Of a stretch of 64,000 nt of DNA, positions 1 through 9,468 are shown piece after piece. The translations under genes and the position numbers were made by a program. Source of the DNA: Eoetvoesiella caeni (GTDB taxonomy: Bacteria > Pseudomonadota > Gammaproteobacteria > Burkholderiales > Burkholderiaceae_B); NCBI RefSeq assembly GCF_003315175.1, contig NZ_QNRQ01000009.1, positions 62,001 through 126,000 on the forward strand. Reading direction: 5' to 3'. A model generated the notes under the pieces. The model saw only the letters and a list, made by a program, of their open reading frames with translations, was not told the origin of the DNA and searched no databases. Numbering within the stretch: the stretch's first letter is position 1; the number at the start of each line of letters is the position of its first letter.

Positions 1-521
1 CTGGCGCAATCGATAGCCTGGCCGCCGGCCATGCCCAGGCTGCCCGCCGCGCGTGCCAGGACCTCGGTGGCCTGAACGATAAGCGCCGGGGCAATCGGCA
101 TCTGCGCCAGCAATTCGAATGCCAGCGGTTGCAGGGCGTCGCCCGCCAGCATGGCCGTCGCCTCGTCGAATTGCACATGCACGGTAGGCCGGCCGCGCCG
201 CAAGGCATCGTCGTCCATGCAAGGCAAATCGTCGTGCACCAGGGAATAGGCGTGGATCAGTTCGACCGCGGCAGCAGCATGGTCCAGCGCAATGCACTGG
301 GCCGGAGACAGCACGCCGCCCGACCCGACCGATGCCTCGCCCGCCGCATAGACCAGCGCGGCCCGGACCCGCTTGCCGGCGCCCAGCACAGCATACCGCA
401 TGGCCTGGTGCAGCCGCTCGGGCTGCAGGCCCGCCTCGGGCAGGAAACGTTCAAGCACGGTTTCGGCATGCTGCGCCCTTTCTGTAAGCCATGACGAAAA
501 GTTCTGCTGTTGACCGCCCAT
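1..521 (-). CDS. ispA: Farnesyl diphosphate synthase (polyprenyl synthetase), partial
   Basis: This is the 5' part of a polyprenyl synthetase gene; the 3' end lies beyond the left edge. About 173 codons are visible, starting at ATG 521. The protein shows GAGKR near residues 48-51 and the first aspartate-rich motif DDLPCMDDD near residues 97-105, followed by RRGRPT. These bind the allylic diphosphate and magnesium in family members, which condense IPP with DMAPP/GPP to make farnesyl diphosphate in the cytoplasm. It starts 2 bases after the xseB stop on the same strand, so the two are probably cotranscribed. The ispA assignment rests on motif and on the xseB neighbour, a common proteobacterial arrangement. 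The chain-length determining region is visible but the second DDxxD lies outside. Confidence 0.93.
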   Translation of the reverse strand, partial: MGGQQQNFSSWLTERAQHAETVLERFLPEAGLQPERLHQAMRYAVLGAGKRVRAALVYAAGEASVGSGGVLSPAQCIALDHAAAAVELIHAYSLVHDDLPCMDDDALRRGRPTVHVQFDEATAMLAGDALQPLAFELLAQMPIAPALIVQATEVLARAAGSLGMAGGQAIDCA

Positions 522-523
522 GC

Positions 524-823
524 CTAGACCTCGTCGCCTGGGGGCGCGTCGGCCAAAGGCTTCAGCAGATTGCCTTGCAGCACTTTTACCTGCTGTTCGG
601 CGGAATCGAGCAAATTCTGGCAAATTCTGGCCAGTTCGACGCCTTTTTCATACGCGGCAAGCGACTGCTCCAGCGGCAGCGAACCGCCTTCCATCTGGGC
701 AACCAGCGCTTCCAGCTGGGCCAGGGCGGTTTCAAAGTCCTGAGGTAGCGCCTGCGCGCCGTTCTCGTTGCCGGCCCCGGAAGGGCTTGCCTTCTTGCCG
801 CCGGCGTCTTGTTTGTCGACCAT
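524..823 (-). CDS. xseB: Exodeoxyribonuclease VII small subunit
   Basis: This is a small protein with the XseB core: a single helix-rich segment running from DFETALAQLEALVAQME to SLAAYEKGVELARIC. XseB partners with XseA to degrade single-stranded DNA to acid-soluble oligonucleotides. I use ATG 823 (protein begins MVDKQDAGG, 99 aa); an upstream in-frame ATG at 841 would add six residues (MGHTTT). Family members are about 80 aa, so the lysine/serine/glycine-rich first 25 residues are an extension. The gene sits directly upstream of ispA on the same strand. Confidence 0.92.
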   Translation of the reverse strand: MVDKQDAGGKKASPSGAGNENGAQALPQDFETALAQLEALVAQMEGGSLPLEQSLAAYEKGVELARICQNLLDSAEQQVKVLQGNLLKPLADAPPGDEV

Positions 824-1123
824 TGTCGTGGTGTGTCCCAAAATACGGCCGGCAAATGCCGTCCTGATTTCAATAGCTAAATCAGATTGTACGAGATGCA
901 GGCTGCAGCCCCCAATCGCGGCTGGCAGGCCTTGTTTTTTAAGGAATAAACCGAGTCGCCCTGGACCGTCTCCCCGATTTTGACTCCGCCGGGCCCCGAC
1001 GCCTTGACCTGGGCATTCCTAAGGTACAATCATTGTCTTTATTTTTCATCGGCCAGGCCGTTTTTCTTCGCACCGAGAGCCAATTGGTTGTAAGCCCGGT
1101 TTCATCCAGGCGAGGGGGAATCC

Positions 1124-2266
1124 ATGACCGACATTGGTCGGGAAGCGCACTTTGCGCTGGCGCACGCGCAATTGTCTGTCGATAGTTATTTCGACGAAAC
1201 GACATTTGCACGAGAACAAGCTCTTATTTTCAAGAACTCCGCCCTTTACGTGGGCCACGAAAAGCTCGTCCCCGAAGTCGGCGACTGGCGTGTGCTTGCG
1301 CACGAAAACGCCGGGCGGGTTCTGGTTCGCAACCCTGAAGGGGTCGAGCTGCTGTCCAACGTATGCCGCCACCGGCAAGCCACCATGCTGGGGTTCGCCA
1401 ACTCCGGCGACGGTCCCCCGGTCGGCCGCGGAAATCTGCGCAGCACAGGCGGAAACATCGTTTGCCCCGTGCATCGATGGACCTACAGCAAGCAAGGCCA
1501 GCTGCTGGGCGCGCCGCAGTTCCCGCAAACGCCCTGCACCAGCCTGCAAAGGTTCACACTGAAGAACTGCCATGGGCTGCTGTTTGAAGGCCCGCGCGAT
1601 CCGGCGCGCGACTTGGCGGCGCTGTTCAAGCGTCCCGAGTTCGATTTCTCCGACTATGTGCTGGACCACGTGGAAATCCACGAGTGCAACTACAACTGGA
1701 AAACCTTTATCGAGGTTTATCTCGAGGATTACCACGTCGGCCCGTTTCATCCGGGACTGGGCCGCTTTGTAAGCTGCGACGACCTTAGCTGGGAAATGTC
1801 CGACAGCTACAGCCTGCAGCGTGTGGGCATACATAATGCGCTGAACCAGCCCGGCAGCGACATCTACCGGCAATGGCACGAGCGTCTGCTGGACTACCGC
1901 GACGGGCAGGAGCCCGATTTCGGCGCTATCTGGGTTACGTATTTTCCTACCCACATGATCGAGCTTTATCCGCATGTGGCGGTTCTATCTACGCTGTACC
2001 CCGTCAGTCCGCAAAAAACCGTGAACGTCGTCGAGTTTTATTACCCGGAAGAAATCGCCGCCTTCGAACGGGAGTTCGTTCAGGCCCAGCGCGCCGCGTA
2101 TATGGAAACCGCCATCGAAGACGATGAAATCGCAGAACGCATGGACGCGGGCCGCAAGGCCCTGATGCTGCGCGGGGTCAACGAATCAGGGCCTTATCAG
2201 TCGCCCATGGAAGATGGCATGCTGCATTTTCATTCGTGGTATTGGCGCATGATGAAGGGCGCCTGA
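1124..2266 (+). CDS. Rieske [2Fe-2S] aromatic ring-hydroxylating oxygenase, alpha subunit
   Basis: This 380-aa protein is a Rieske-type oxygenase. The N-terminal Rieske domain carries C81-x-H83 and C114-x2-H117 (CRH and CPVH). The C-terminal catalytic domain has two histidines, H204 and H209, in LEDYHVGPFHPGL, fitting the 2-His-1-carboxylate mononuclear iron site. Family members hydroxylate aromatic rings or demethylate quaternary amines with electrons from a reductase; no reductase gene is adjacent, so the substrate is unknown. The gap between the two Rieske ligand pairs is about 30 residues, longer than the usual 15-20. A strong ribosome-binding site (GAGGGGG) precedes ATG 1124. The gene is divergent from xseB-ispA across 300 bp and convergent with the sulfurtransferase. 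Confidence 0.9.
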   Translation: MTDIGREAHFALAHAQLSVDSYFDETTFAREQALIFKNSALYVGHEKLVPEVGDWRVLAHENAGRVLVRNPEGVELLSNVCRHRQATMLGFANSGDGPPVGRGNLRSTGGNIVCPVHRWTYSKQGQLLGAPQFPQTPCTSLQRFTLKNCHGLLFEGPRDPARDLAALFKRPEFDFSDYVLDHVEIHECNYNWKTFIEVYLEDYHVGPFHPGLGRFVSCDDLSWEMSDSYSLQRVGIHNALNQPGSDIYRQWHERLLDYRDGQEPDFGAIWVTYFPTHMIELYPHVAVLSTLYPVSPQKTVNVVEFYYPEEIAAFEREFVQAQRAAYMETAIEDDEIAERMDAGRKALMLRGVNESGPYQSPMEDGMLHFHSWYWRMMKGA

Positions 2267-2276
2267 TTCGCGTTCC

Positions 2277-3146
2277 TCATTCACTTCCTTTTGCTACCGG
2301 CCGGCTGGGGTCGCTGCACCATTCGCTCCATGAGCCCGGATACAACGCCGACCCTTTCAGGCCAGCAAGCTCCATGGCAAACAGGTTGTGGCAAGCCGTA
2401 ATGCCCGAACCGCATTGATGCACAACCAGGGAAGGGTCGCGCCCGCCCAGCACAGCCTCGAATTCGGCGCGCAAGGCAGCGGCCGGCTTGAACCGCCCAT
2501 CGGACTGTACGTTCAGGGAGTTGGGGCGATTCAGCGCGCCCGGTATATGCCCCGCCACAGGATCCATGGGTTCGACTTCGCCGCGAAAGCGATTGGCCGC
2601 CCGGGCGTCCAGCACCGTAAACGCGGGCGCATCCAGATTCGCCAGCACGGCGGCGGCATCCGCCGTCGGCATCGCAGGGGCCGAACCGTAGTCCAGGGCT
2701 TCTAAAGCGCGGGCCTCGGTCAGTGACCCCACATTCACTTTGGTCTCGACCGCGCCGCCGGCGTCCAGCCAGGCCGGCCAACCGCCGTCCAGAACTGCGG
2801 ATCTTTCGTGACCGAGCCAATGCAGCATCCACCATAAATGAGCAGCGAACATACTGTTGCCGCCGTCGTAGACGACGACTTGCGTTGCCGGCGTCAAACC
2901 CTGCAGTTTCATCAAGGCGGCGAACTGGCCAGGCTCGGGCAAAGGATGGCGGCCGTTACGGCCGGTTTTGGGCGCGGCCAACTGGCGCTCGTGGTCGAGA
3001 TAGATGGCCCCGGGCACATGCCCCTGTTCGTAGGCGCGGCGCCCGGCCTCGTGGTCGGCCAGATCGTGGCGCACATCAAAAACCAGCCAACCCGGCGACT
3101 GAAGGCCTTCTTGCAACTGAGGGGCGCTAATCAATAAATCGAACAC
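2277..3146 (-). CDS. sseA: 3-mercaptopyruvate/thiosulfate sulfurtransferase
   Basis: This 289-aa protein has two rhodanese domains. The N-terminal one (residues about 1-130) has YDGGN where an active loop would sit and is therefore presumably inactive. The C-terminal one carries the loop CGSGITA in VVHQCGSGITACHN. That loop is typical of 3-mercaptopyruvate sulfurtransferases, whereas thiosulfate-specific rhodaneses carry CRKGVT. It transfers sulfane sulfur to acceptors such as cyanide or thioredoxin. The gene ends 10 bp from the convergent Rieske oxygenase gene and is followed upstream by an EamA transporter on the same strand. The family is certain; substrate preference is inferred from the loop. 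Confidence 0.92.
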   Translation of the reverse strand: MFDLLISAPQLQEGLQSPGWLVFDVRHDLADHEAGRRAYEQGHVPGAIYLDHERQLAAPKTGRNGRHPLPEPGQFAALMKLQGLTPATQVVVYDGGNSMFAAHLWWMLHWLGHERSAVLDGGWPAWLDAGGAVETKVNVGSLTEARALEALDYGSAPAMPTADAAAVLANLDAPAFTVLDARAANRFRGEVEPMDPVAGHIPGALNRPNSLNVQSDGRFKPAAALRAEFEAVLGGRDPSLVVHQCGSGITACHNLFAMELAGLKGSALYPGSWSEWCSDPSRPVAKGSE

Positions 3147-3242
3147 GGCATTTCTCCTTGATTTCCAGGTTTCGGAATCCCATGAACAAGCCTACCCGAG
3201 CGCTAAGTTCTCATCAAGCCCGGCGATATGCTCGAAGGATCG

Positions 3243-4100
3243 TTAAGTCTTCGCCCTGCCGGCGGCAAAAGTGCGCCAGGTCGACAGCAGGCCCGACGCA
3301 ATGATGAAGGCCATTCCCGTCCAGGCGACCGCGTCTGGATGGTCGCCCCAAAACACAATGCCCAGCAAGGCTGCAAATATAATGGTCGAGTACTGCAGCG
3401 CAGCCGTCAACAAGGCCGAGCCCAGGCCGAAAGCGCGGGTCATGGCCAGTTGCCCCACCATGCCCGAGACGCCCAGGCCGACCAGCGCCAGCCAGCCGGG
3501 ACCCTTCAGTTCGTGCCAGCCCTCGAAAGCCAGTCCGCCCAGGCTGCTCAGACACACAAAACCGGAAAAAATAAGCACCGTGCGCCATTCCGCTTCGCCC
3601 ACACGGCCGAGCTCGCGCACTTGCATCATGGCTACCGCGCCCATGGCCCCGCCGGCCAACCCGAACATGGCCGCAAAAAAGTGCTCGTGCTCGATGCTGG
3701 GGCGCAGCACGCCGACCACGCCCAAAAAGCCGACCGCAACAGCCAGGACCCGCAACGGGTCGCGGCCGGCGCCGCCCCAAAGAATCAACCCCACGGCAAT
3801 GAATAGCGGCGAGGTGTAGTTAAGACTGATGGCTGTGGATAGCGGCAGGTGCGATAACGCATAAAACCCCAGCCACATGGCGGTAATACCAGAGAGATTA
3901 CGCCGGATATGCAGCTTCCAGCTTTTGGGGGGTATACGCCGCTGCGTATACGTGGCCCAGGCATAGAGCAGCAGCACCGAAGGCATGCCGCGAAACAGCA
4001 CAATTTGCGGCAATGAGGCGCCGTAGTCGGCCGCCGTTTTAATGCACGCCCCCATGATCGCAAACATGGCACTTGCCAACAACATCCATAAAGACTGCAT
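3243..4100 (-). CDS. EamA/DMT-superfamily transporter
   Basis: This 285-aa hydrophobic protein has about ten transmembrane segments in two EamA repeats, the layout of drug/metabolite transporters. The first segment is [19 protein letters not shown], and the second repeat has the typical [24 protein letters not shown]. Family members export amino acids, S-adenosylmethionine, nucleosides or other small metabolites across the inner membrane; nothing here fixes the substrate. It lies about 96 bp upstream of sseA on the same strand and is divergent from htpX. The start at ATG 4100 is the first in frame and fits the first membrane segment. Confidence 0.88.
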   Translation of the reverse strand: MQSLWMLLASAMFAIMGACIKTAADYGASLPQIVLFRGMPSVLLLYAWATYTQRRIPPKSWKLHIRRNLSGITAMWLGFYALSHLPLSTAISLNYTSPLFIAVGLILWGGAGRDPLRVLAVAVGFLGVVGVLRPSIEHEHFFAAMFGLAGGAMGAVAMMQVRELGRVGEAEWRTVLIFSGFVCLSSLGGLAFEGWHELKGPGWLALVGLGVSGMVGQLAMTRAFGLGSALLTAALQYSTIIFAALLGIVFWGDHPDAVAWTGMAFIIASGLLSTWRTFAAGRAKT

Positions 4101-4250
4101 GAAGCACCAGGCCCAAGCCGGAAAGCCAAGAAAGGCATTACTATACTCTGCCCAAACGCCTGTTTGCCCTATGCCTCTTTAAGAGCGGAACTATATCCCC
4201 ATATAAGCAGTCGTAGAACACTAATCAAAGTTCGCCGGGGAACCACAAAA

Positions 4251-5135
4251 ATGAAACGAATCTTCTTATTTCTGCTTACCAATATCGCCGTCATGGTCGT
4301 GCTTAGCGTCACCATGAGCGTGCTGGGCGTGGGCCGCTACCTTACCGCCAATGGCCTGGACCTGACCCAGTTATTGATATTTTCAGCTCTGGTGGGCTTT
4401 ACCGGCTCGATCATTTCTTTGCTGATAAGCAAATGGATGGCCAAGCGCAGCACCGGCGCGCACGTCATCGACCCGCAGGCGCCGGGCAATGCGCGCGAGG
4501 CCTGGCTGGTCGATACCGTACACCAGTTGGCCGACCGTGCCGGCATCGGTCACCCCGAAGTCGCCATTTACCAGGGCGAGCCCAACGCATTTGCCACCGG
4601 CGCCTTCAAGAATAACGCCCTGGTGGCCGTCTCGACCGGCTTGCTGGAAAGCATGACTGAAGAAGAAGTGGCCGCCGTTCTGGCACACGAAGTGGCCCAC
4701 GTGGCCAATGGCGACATGATCACCCTTACCCTGATCCAGGGCGTGGTCAATACCTTCGTCGTTTTTCTTGCACGCGTGGTAGGCTACTTCGTTGACCGGG
4801 TAGTGCTGAAGAACGATCGGGAAGGCATAGGCATGGGCTATTACATTACAGTCATTGCGTGTGAAATTGTCTTTGGCATCATTGCCTCGATAATCGTGGC
4901 CTGGTTCTCACGCCAGCGCGAATACCGCGCCGATGCGGGATCGGCCCGCCTTATGGGCGCGCGCGACCCGATGATACGGGCGCTGGCCCGCCTGGGCGGA
5001 TTGCAGCCCGGCGAGCTGCCCAAATCGTTCGAAGCCTCGGGCATCTCGGGCGGCGGAGCGGTCAGCGCGCTGTTCGCCACCCACCCGCCTATCCAGGCCC
5101 GCATCCAGGCCTTGCAAGCCGCCCAGCGCCTGTAA
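4251..5135 (+). CDS. htpX: Membrane zinc metalloprotease HtpX
   Basis: This 294-aa inner-membrane protease is the usual length for the family (E. coli about 293). The start is ATG 4251 ([20 protein letters not shown]); the reading frame is open further upstream but those residues do not fit. Two N-terminal membrane segments are followed by the catalytic HEVAH zinc motif in [14 protein letters not shown]. Two more hydrophobic segments and the third-ligand region with [11 protein letters not shown] follow. HtpX degrades misfolded membrane proteins alongside FtsH. It is divergent from the EamA transporter and convergent with the dienelactone hydrolase gene. A perfect GC palindrome at 5164-5181 lies downstream and may help end transcription. 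Confidence 0.97.
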   Translation: MKRIFLFLLTNIAVMVVLSVTMSVLGVGRYLTANGLDLTQLLIFSALVGFTGSIISLLISKWMAKRSTGAHVIDPQAPGNAREAWLVDTVHQLADRAGIGHPEVAIYQGEPNAFATGAFKNNALVAVSTGLLESMTEEEVAAVLAHEVAHVANGDMITLTLIQGVVNTFVVFLARVVGYFVDRVVLKNDREGIGMGYYITVIACEIVFGIIASIIVAWFSRQREYRADAGSARLMGARDPMIRALARLGGLQPGELPKSFEASGISGGGAVSALFATHPPIQARIQALQAAQRL

Positions 5136-5163
5136 GAAGAACATCGGAGGCCGGTTTCACGGT

Positions 5164-5181
5164 CGCAGCCGGCCGGCTGCG
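5164..5181. terminator. GC palindrome between htpX and the dienelactone hydrolase gene
   Basis: The 18-bp perfect palindrome CGCAGCCGGCCGGCTGCG lies between two convergent genes. There is no clean T-tract on either side apart from a weak GGTTTTC about 30 bp downstream on the plus strand. It may act as a transcription barrier for both genes, but this is weak evidence. Confidence 0.35.
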
Positions 5182-5217
5182 CGGCGGTAACTACCGCAGG
5201 GCAGCTGGTTTTCTGAA

Positions 5218-6003
5218 TTACAGATAGGTGCGGAACCACTCCAGCGCCTTGCCCCATCCATCCTTGGCGTCGTCGGCCCGGTAGCTGGGCCGGTAGTCCG
5301 CAAAAAAGGCGTGGCCGGCTTGCGGGTACACCACTATTTTCGAGGCCTTGGCCGCCTCGTTGCCCTGCGCCAGAACGCCTTCCATTCTGCGCACGTCCTC
5401 TTGCGGAATGCTGGCATCCTGCCCGCCATACAAGCCCAGTACGGGCGCATGCACCGACCCGCCGACGTCCACGGGGTTTTGCTTCTGCAAAGGGCCGTGT
5501 CCCGTGGCCAGCTTGCCGTACCAGGCCACAGCAGCCTTGCAGGCCGGGTTGTAGGCCGCATACATCCAGGTAAGGCGCCCGCCCCAGCAAAATCCGGTAA
5601 CGCCCAAATGCGCGACATTGGCGCCGCGCGCCGCCGCCCAGCGCACACATGCGTCAAGATCGGCCATGACCTGTTCGTCGGGCACCTTGGAAACGATGTT
5701 GGCTACCAGTTCGGGAATCTCGGTATATTGCGATGGATCGCCTTGACGCTGATACAGTTCGGCGGAAACAGCCAGATAGCCTTCTTTGGCAAAGCGCCGG
5801 CAGACGTCGCGGATATGCTCGTGCACGCCGAAGATTTCTTGTACGACCAGGATGACGGGCACGTTGATGCGCCCCGCCGGAGCCGCATAATAGGCCTTGA
5901 TCGTACCGTCGAAGGTCATCAAGTCGAACTCGCCCTGCTCCAGGCCATCGACCGGCGTATGAATGGTAGTGTCGGCCTGCCCTGTTGTAGATGAAAAAGA
6001 CAT
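5218..6003 (-). CDS. Dienelactone hydrolase family protein
   Basis: This 261-aa alpha/beta hydrolase starts at ATG 6003, which has a strong AGGAG 5 nt upstream; the longer frame to 6102 runs into the polA coding end and is unlikely. The nucleophile is a cysteine in GFCWGG, with the acid in GGQDASIP and the histidine in PQAGHAFFADYRP, the Cys-Asp-His triad of dienelactone hydrolases. Family members open the lactone ring of dienelactone in chlorocatechol breakdown, but many genomic copies have unknown substrates, and no catechol-pathway gene is nearby. It begins 28 bp after the polA stop on the same strand, so may be read through from polA. Confidence 0.92.
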   Translation of the reverse strand: MSFSSTTGQADTTIHTPVDGLEQGEFDLMTFDGTIKAYYAAPAGRINVPVILVVQEIFGVHEHIRDVCRRFAKEGYLAVSAELYQRQGDPSQYTEIPELVANIVSKVPDEQVMADLDACVRWAAARGANVAHLGVTGFCWGGRLTWMYAAYNPACKAAVAWYGKLATGHGPLQKQNPVDVGGSVHAPVLGLYGGQDASIPQEDVRRMEGVLAQGNEAAKASKIVVYPQAGHAFFADYRPSYRADDAKDGWGKALEWFRTYL

Positions 6004-6031
6004 GTTATCTCCTGATGTAATACCGCGTTTA

Positions 6032-8749
6032 TCAATGCGCCTGTTCCCAGTTGTCCCCGGCTCCGACCTCGGCCACCAGCGGCACGGCCAACTGCGCAAC
6101 ATTGCACATCAGCCCGGGCAGGCACGCGACGACTTCTTCGACCTCGGCGCGGGGCGCATCCAGCACCAGTTCGTCGTGTACCTGCATGACCAGCAAGGTC
6201 TTGAGCTTGCGCTCCTGAAGCCACTCTTGAACCGCCACCATGGCCATCTTGATTAAATCGGCGGCCGTGCCCTGCATGGGCGCGTTGATGGCCGCACGCT
6301 CGGCGCCGGCCAGGCGCGGCCCCTTGGCGCCGCGAATGTCGGGCAGCCACAGGCGCCGCCCGAACACTGTTTCTACATAGCCAAGTTCGCGCGCCTTGAT
6401 TTTAGTCTGCTCCATATAAGCCGCAACGCCAGGGTAGCGCGCAAAGTAGCGGTCTATGTACGAGCGGGCCGCGTCGCGGGTGATGCCCAGGCTGGTCGCC
6501 AGCCCGAACTCGCCCATGCCGTAGATAAGACCAAAGTTGATGGTCTTGGCAAAACGCCGCTGCTCGGATGTGACGTCTGCCAGCGCAACGCCGAAGACTT
6601 CCGAGGCCGTTGCCCTGTGCACGTCCTCGCCATGCTCGAACGCGCTTTGCAAATTTGCGTCGCCCGACACATGCGCCATGACGCGCAGCTCGATCTGGGA
6701 ATAGTCGGCGGAAACAATCTTGCCCTGGTCGGCAACAAATGCCATGCGCACCCTGCGCCCTTCCGCGGTGCGCACGGGGATATTCTGCAAATTGGGGTCG
6801 GACGAGGCCAGCCGCCCCGTGATGACGGCGGCCTGCGCATAGCGGGTATGCACGCGCCCCGTATCGGGGTCTATCATCTTGGGCAGCTTGTCGGTATAGG
6901 TGGACTTGAGCTTGGCCAGGCCGCGGTAATCAAGCAAGACTTGCGGCAAGGGGTAGTCTGCGGCCAACCGGCTAAGCACATCTTCGTCTGTCGAGGGCGC
7001 GCCGCTGGCTGTCTTGCGCACCACCGGAAGTTGCAAGCGTTGGAAAAGGATTTCTCCCACCTGCTTGGGCGAATTCAGATTGAACGGCTGCCCGGCCAGC
7101 TCGTGCGCCTTTTGCTCGAGCCTTAGCATTTCCTGGCCCAGCTCGTGGCTTTGGCGCGCCAGCGCCTGGGCGTCGATGCGGACCCCGTTGTGTTCGATGG
7201 TGGTCAGTACCGCCGAAGTCTTGATTTCCAATTGATAGATAGCTTCCAGCCCCGGCTCTGCCGCCACTTTGGGCCGGAGCACATTGTGCAGCTGCAAAGT
7301 GAAGTCTGCATCTTCGCTGGCGTAATAACCGGCTTTCTCGAGCTCGACTTCGTCAAAGCAGATTTGCTTGGCGCCCTTGCCGCACAGGTCTTCGTAGGTG
7401 GTGCCGGTACGTGCCAGCCAGCGCTCCCCCAGTTCCTGCAAGCCGACCCTGCGATGCGACTCCAACACATAGGCCTGCAGCATGGTGTCTTCGGTAATGC
7501 CGGCCAAAGCGACGCCCTCGTTCAGCAGGATATGCGCGTCATACTTGGCGTTATGCAGCAGCTTGGCTGCGGCCGGATTTTCCAGCCAGGGGCGCAGGCG
7601 CTCAAGCACTTCTTGCTTGGGCAATTGCACCGGCCTGTCGGGGCCGCGATGCGCCATCGGGATATAGCATGCCACCCCGGGCTCTACCGACAAGGACAGG
7701 CCCACCAGGCGCGCCTGCATGGGGTCCAGCGATGTGGTCTCGGTGTCGAGCGCCACCAATTCGGCCGTTTCCAACCTGGTCAGCCAACGCTCGAATGCGG
7801 GCCAGTCCTGCACGGTTTCGTAAGCGACTTCGACGGGGGCCGGGGGCGCCTCGGCGGCCACCCTGCTGTCCTGGCTGGGCACGGCTTCGGCGTCCCCGCT
7901 CAGTTCGCGCAGCCATGTGCGAAAGCCGTACTCGTCATACAGCTTGAGCAGGGCTTCGCGGTCGGTTTCAGCGGGCACGAGGTCGGACAAATCGGCAGCA
8001 AGGAAAGGGATCTCGCAATCGGTCTTGATGGTGACCAGCTTGCGGGTAAGCTCGAAATTGGGAATCGTTTCGCGCAGATTATTGCCGACCACGCCTTTTA
8101 TGGCTTCGGCATTGGCGATCAGGTTATCCAGGGTTTGGTATTCATTGAGCCATTTGGCCGCCGTCTTTGCCCCCACCTTGGGCACGCCCGGAATGTTGTC
8201 GACGTTGTCGCCGGTCAGCATAAGGAAATCGACGATTTGTTCGGGACGCACGCCAAACTTGCGCACTACGCCTTCTATGTCCTGGCGGTCGCCCGACATG
8301 GTGTTGACCAGCTCGACGTCTTCGTTGACCAATTGCGCCAGGTCCTTGTCGCCGGTCGAAATAATGGTGCGCATGCCGGCCCGGCTTGCCTGCAAGGCGA
8401 GCGTGCCGATGACGTCGTCGGCCTCGACGCCGCTGACGCTGAGCACCCGCCAACCCATTGCCGCCACGGCGCGGTGTATGGGCTCGATTTGGGCCGCCAA
8501 CTCGGGCGGCATGGAAGGCCGGTCTCCCTTATACAAAGGATAAATATCGTCACGAAATGTAGAGCCCTTGGCGTCGAAAACGCAGGCGGCATAATCTGCC
8601 TTGTAATCCTGGACCAGTCTACGTAACATGGCAATGACGCCGTACAGAGCGCCGGTAGGCTCGCCCTTGGCATTTCTAAGATCCGGCAGGGCATGAAACG
8701 CCCGATATAAATAGCTGGATCCATCAACAAGCAACAAGGTTTTTTTCAT
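6032..8749 (-). CDS. polA: DNA polymerase I
   Basis: This 905-aa protein begins at ATG 8749 (MKKTLLLVDGSSYLYRAFHA), the standard Pol I N-terminus; the open frame extends further upstream without homology. It has three domains. The 5' nuclease domain spans roughly 1-290. The 3'-5' proofreading domain keeps its metal ligands (DTETTS, HNAKYD, YASEDADFT). The polymerase domain has DYSQIELR and VHDELVLD. It fills gaps and removes RNA primers during replication and repair. Proofreading residues are intact, unlike in several Pol I lineages. Its start codon overlaps that of the divergent LOG-family gene by two bases. No clear ribosome-binding site precedes it, so translation may be modest. Confidence 0.98.
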   Translation of the reverse strand: MKKTLLLVDGSSYLYRAFHALPDLRNAKGEPTGALYGVIAMLRRLVQDYKADYAACVFDAKGSTFRDDIYPLYKGDRPSMPPELAAQIEPIHRAVAAMGWRVLSVSGVEADDVIGTLALQASRAGMRTIISTGDKDLAQLVNEDVELVNTMSGDRQDIEGVVRKFGVRPEQIVDFLMLTGDNVDNIPGVPKVGAKTAAKWLNEYQTLDNLIANAEAIKGVVGNNLRETIPNFELTRKLVTIKTDCEIPFLAADLSDLVPAETDREALLKLYDEYGFRTWLRELSGDAEAVPSQDSRVAAEAPPAPVEVAYETVQDWPAFERWLTRLETAELVALDTETTSLDPMQARLVGLSLSVEPGVACYIPMAHRGPDRPVQLPKQEVLERLRPWLENPAAAKLLHNAKYDAHILLNEGVALAGITEDTMLQAYVLESHRRVGLQELGERWLARTGTTYEDLCGKGAKQICFDEVELEKAGYYASEDADFTLQLHNVLRPKVAAEPGLEAIYQLEIKTSAVLTTIEHNGVRIDAQALARQSHELGQEMLRLEQKAHELAGQPFNLNSPKQVGEILFQRLQLPVVRKTASGAPSTDEDVLSRLAADYPLPQVLLDYRGLAKLKSTYTDKLPKMIDPDTGRVHTRYAQAAVITGRLASSDPNLQNIPVRTAEGRRVRMAFVADQGKIVSADYSQIELRVMAHVSGDANLQSAFEHGEDVHRATASEVFGVALADVTSEQRRFAKTINFGLIYGMGEFGLATSLGITRDAARSYIDRYFARYPGVAAYMEQTKIKARELGYVETVFGRRLWLPDIRGAKGPRLAGAERAAINAPMQGTAADLIKMAMVAVQEWLQERKLKTLLVMQVHDELVLDAPRAEVEEVVACLPGLMCNVAQLAVPLVAEVGAGDNWEQAH

Positions 8750-9428
8750 GACAATAAGCAAAGTAGTTCGTACGCCGGCACACCAGCAGATTCCCGTGAT
8801 TATGTCAGAGATGCAAATCGCTGCGCAGACCCTGCAGGAAATCGGCTGGGGGGTCAGCATTTTCGGCAGCGCCCGCACCCCCGTGGATTCGCCCTATTAT
8901 GCCCTTAGCGAACAACTCGGCAGGCGCCTGGCCCAGGCCGGCCTGCCCGTCATCGCGGGCGGCGGCCCCGGCATTATGGAAGCCGCCAACAAAGGCGCCT
9001 ACAACGCGGGCGGCACCAGCATCGGCCTGAACATAAAACTGGCACACGAGAAAAAACCCAATCTTTACCAGACCCATAGCCTGCACTTCGAATACTTCGT
9101 GTCGCGCAAAGCTACTTTTTTCATGCACAGCGCCGCATACATCGCCCTGCCCGGCGGCTTCGGCACCCTGGACGAGCTATTCGAAGTCATGACGCTGATC
9201 CAAACCCGCAAGGTTCCGCCGGCTCCGGTCATTTTGGTGGGCGTCCAGTTCTGGAGCGGCCTGATCGACTGGATCAAAGAGCAACTGACCACCAATTGTT
9301 ACATCGACGCCAATTCCCTCGAGATGCTTACCATCAGCGACGACGTCGATGTCATCGTACGGCAGGTCGAAAACTTTTGCGCCGCATATTCTGAACAATT
9401 GGGCGACACCGCCATCATGCCCGAGTAA
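8748..9428 (+). CDS. LOG-family (TIGR00730) nucleoside 5'-monophosphate phosphoribohydrolase
   Basis: This 226-aa Rossmann-fold protein carries the family signature PGGFGTLDELFE, and GGGPGIMEAANKGA earlier. LOG proteins cleave N6-substituted adenosine monophosphates, or AMP and similar nucleotides, to the base and ribose 5-phosphate. Bacterial copies are often called putative lysine decarboxylase, a historical misnomer. The start at ATG 8748 has AAGG eight bases upstream, and the residues before position 19 (VVRTPAHQQIPVIM) look like the usual extension. ATG 8802 (MSEMQ) is the alternative. If 8748 is right, its ATG and the polA ATG share one CATG. The physiological substrate cannot be told from sequence. 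Confidence 0.9.
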   Translation: MTISKVVRTPAHQQIPVIMSEMQIAAQTLQEIGWGVSIFGSARTPVDSPYYALSEQLGRRLAQAGLPVIAGGGPGIMEAANKGAYNAGGTSIGLNIKLAHEKKPNLYQTHSLHFEYFVSRKATFFMHSAAYIALPGGFGTLDELFEVMTLIQTRKVPPAPVILVGVQFWSGLIDWIKEQLTTNCYIDANSLEMLTISDDVDVIVRQVENFCAAYSEQLGDTAIMPE

Positions 9429-9468
9429 ACAGCTTTGCCGAACGGGGCGCTGCGGCGCCCCTGCGGCA

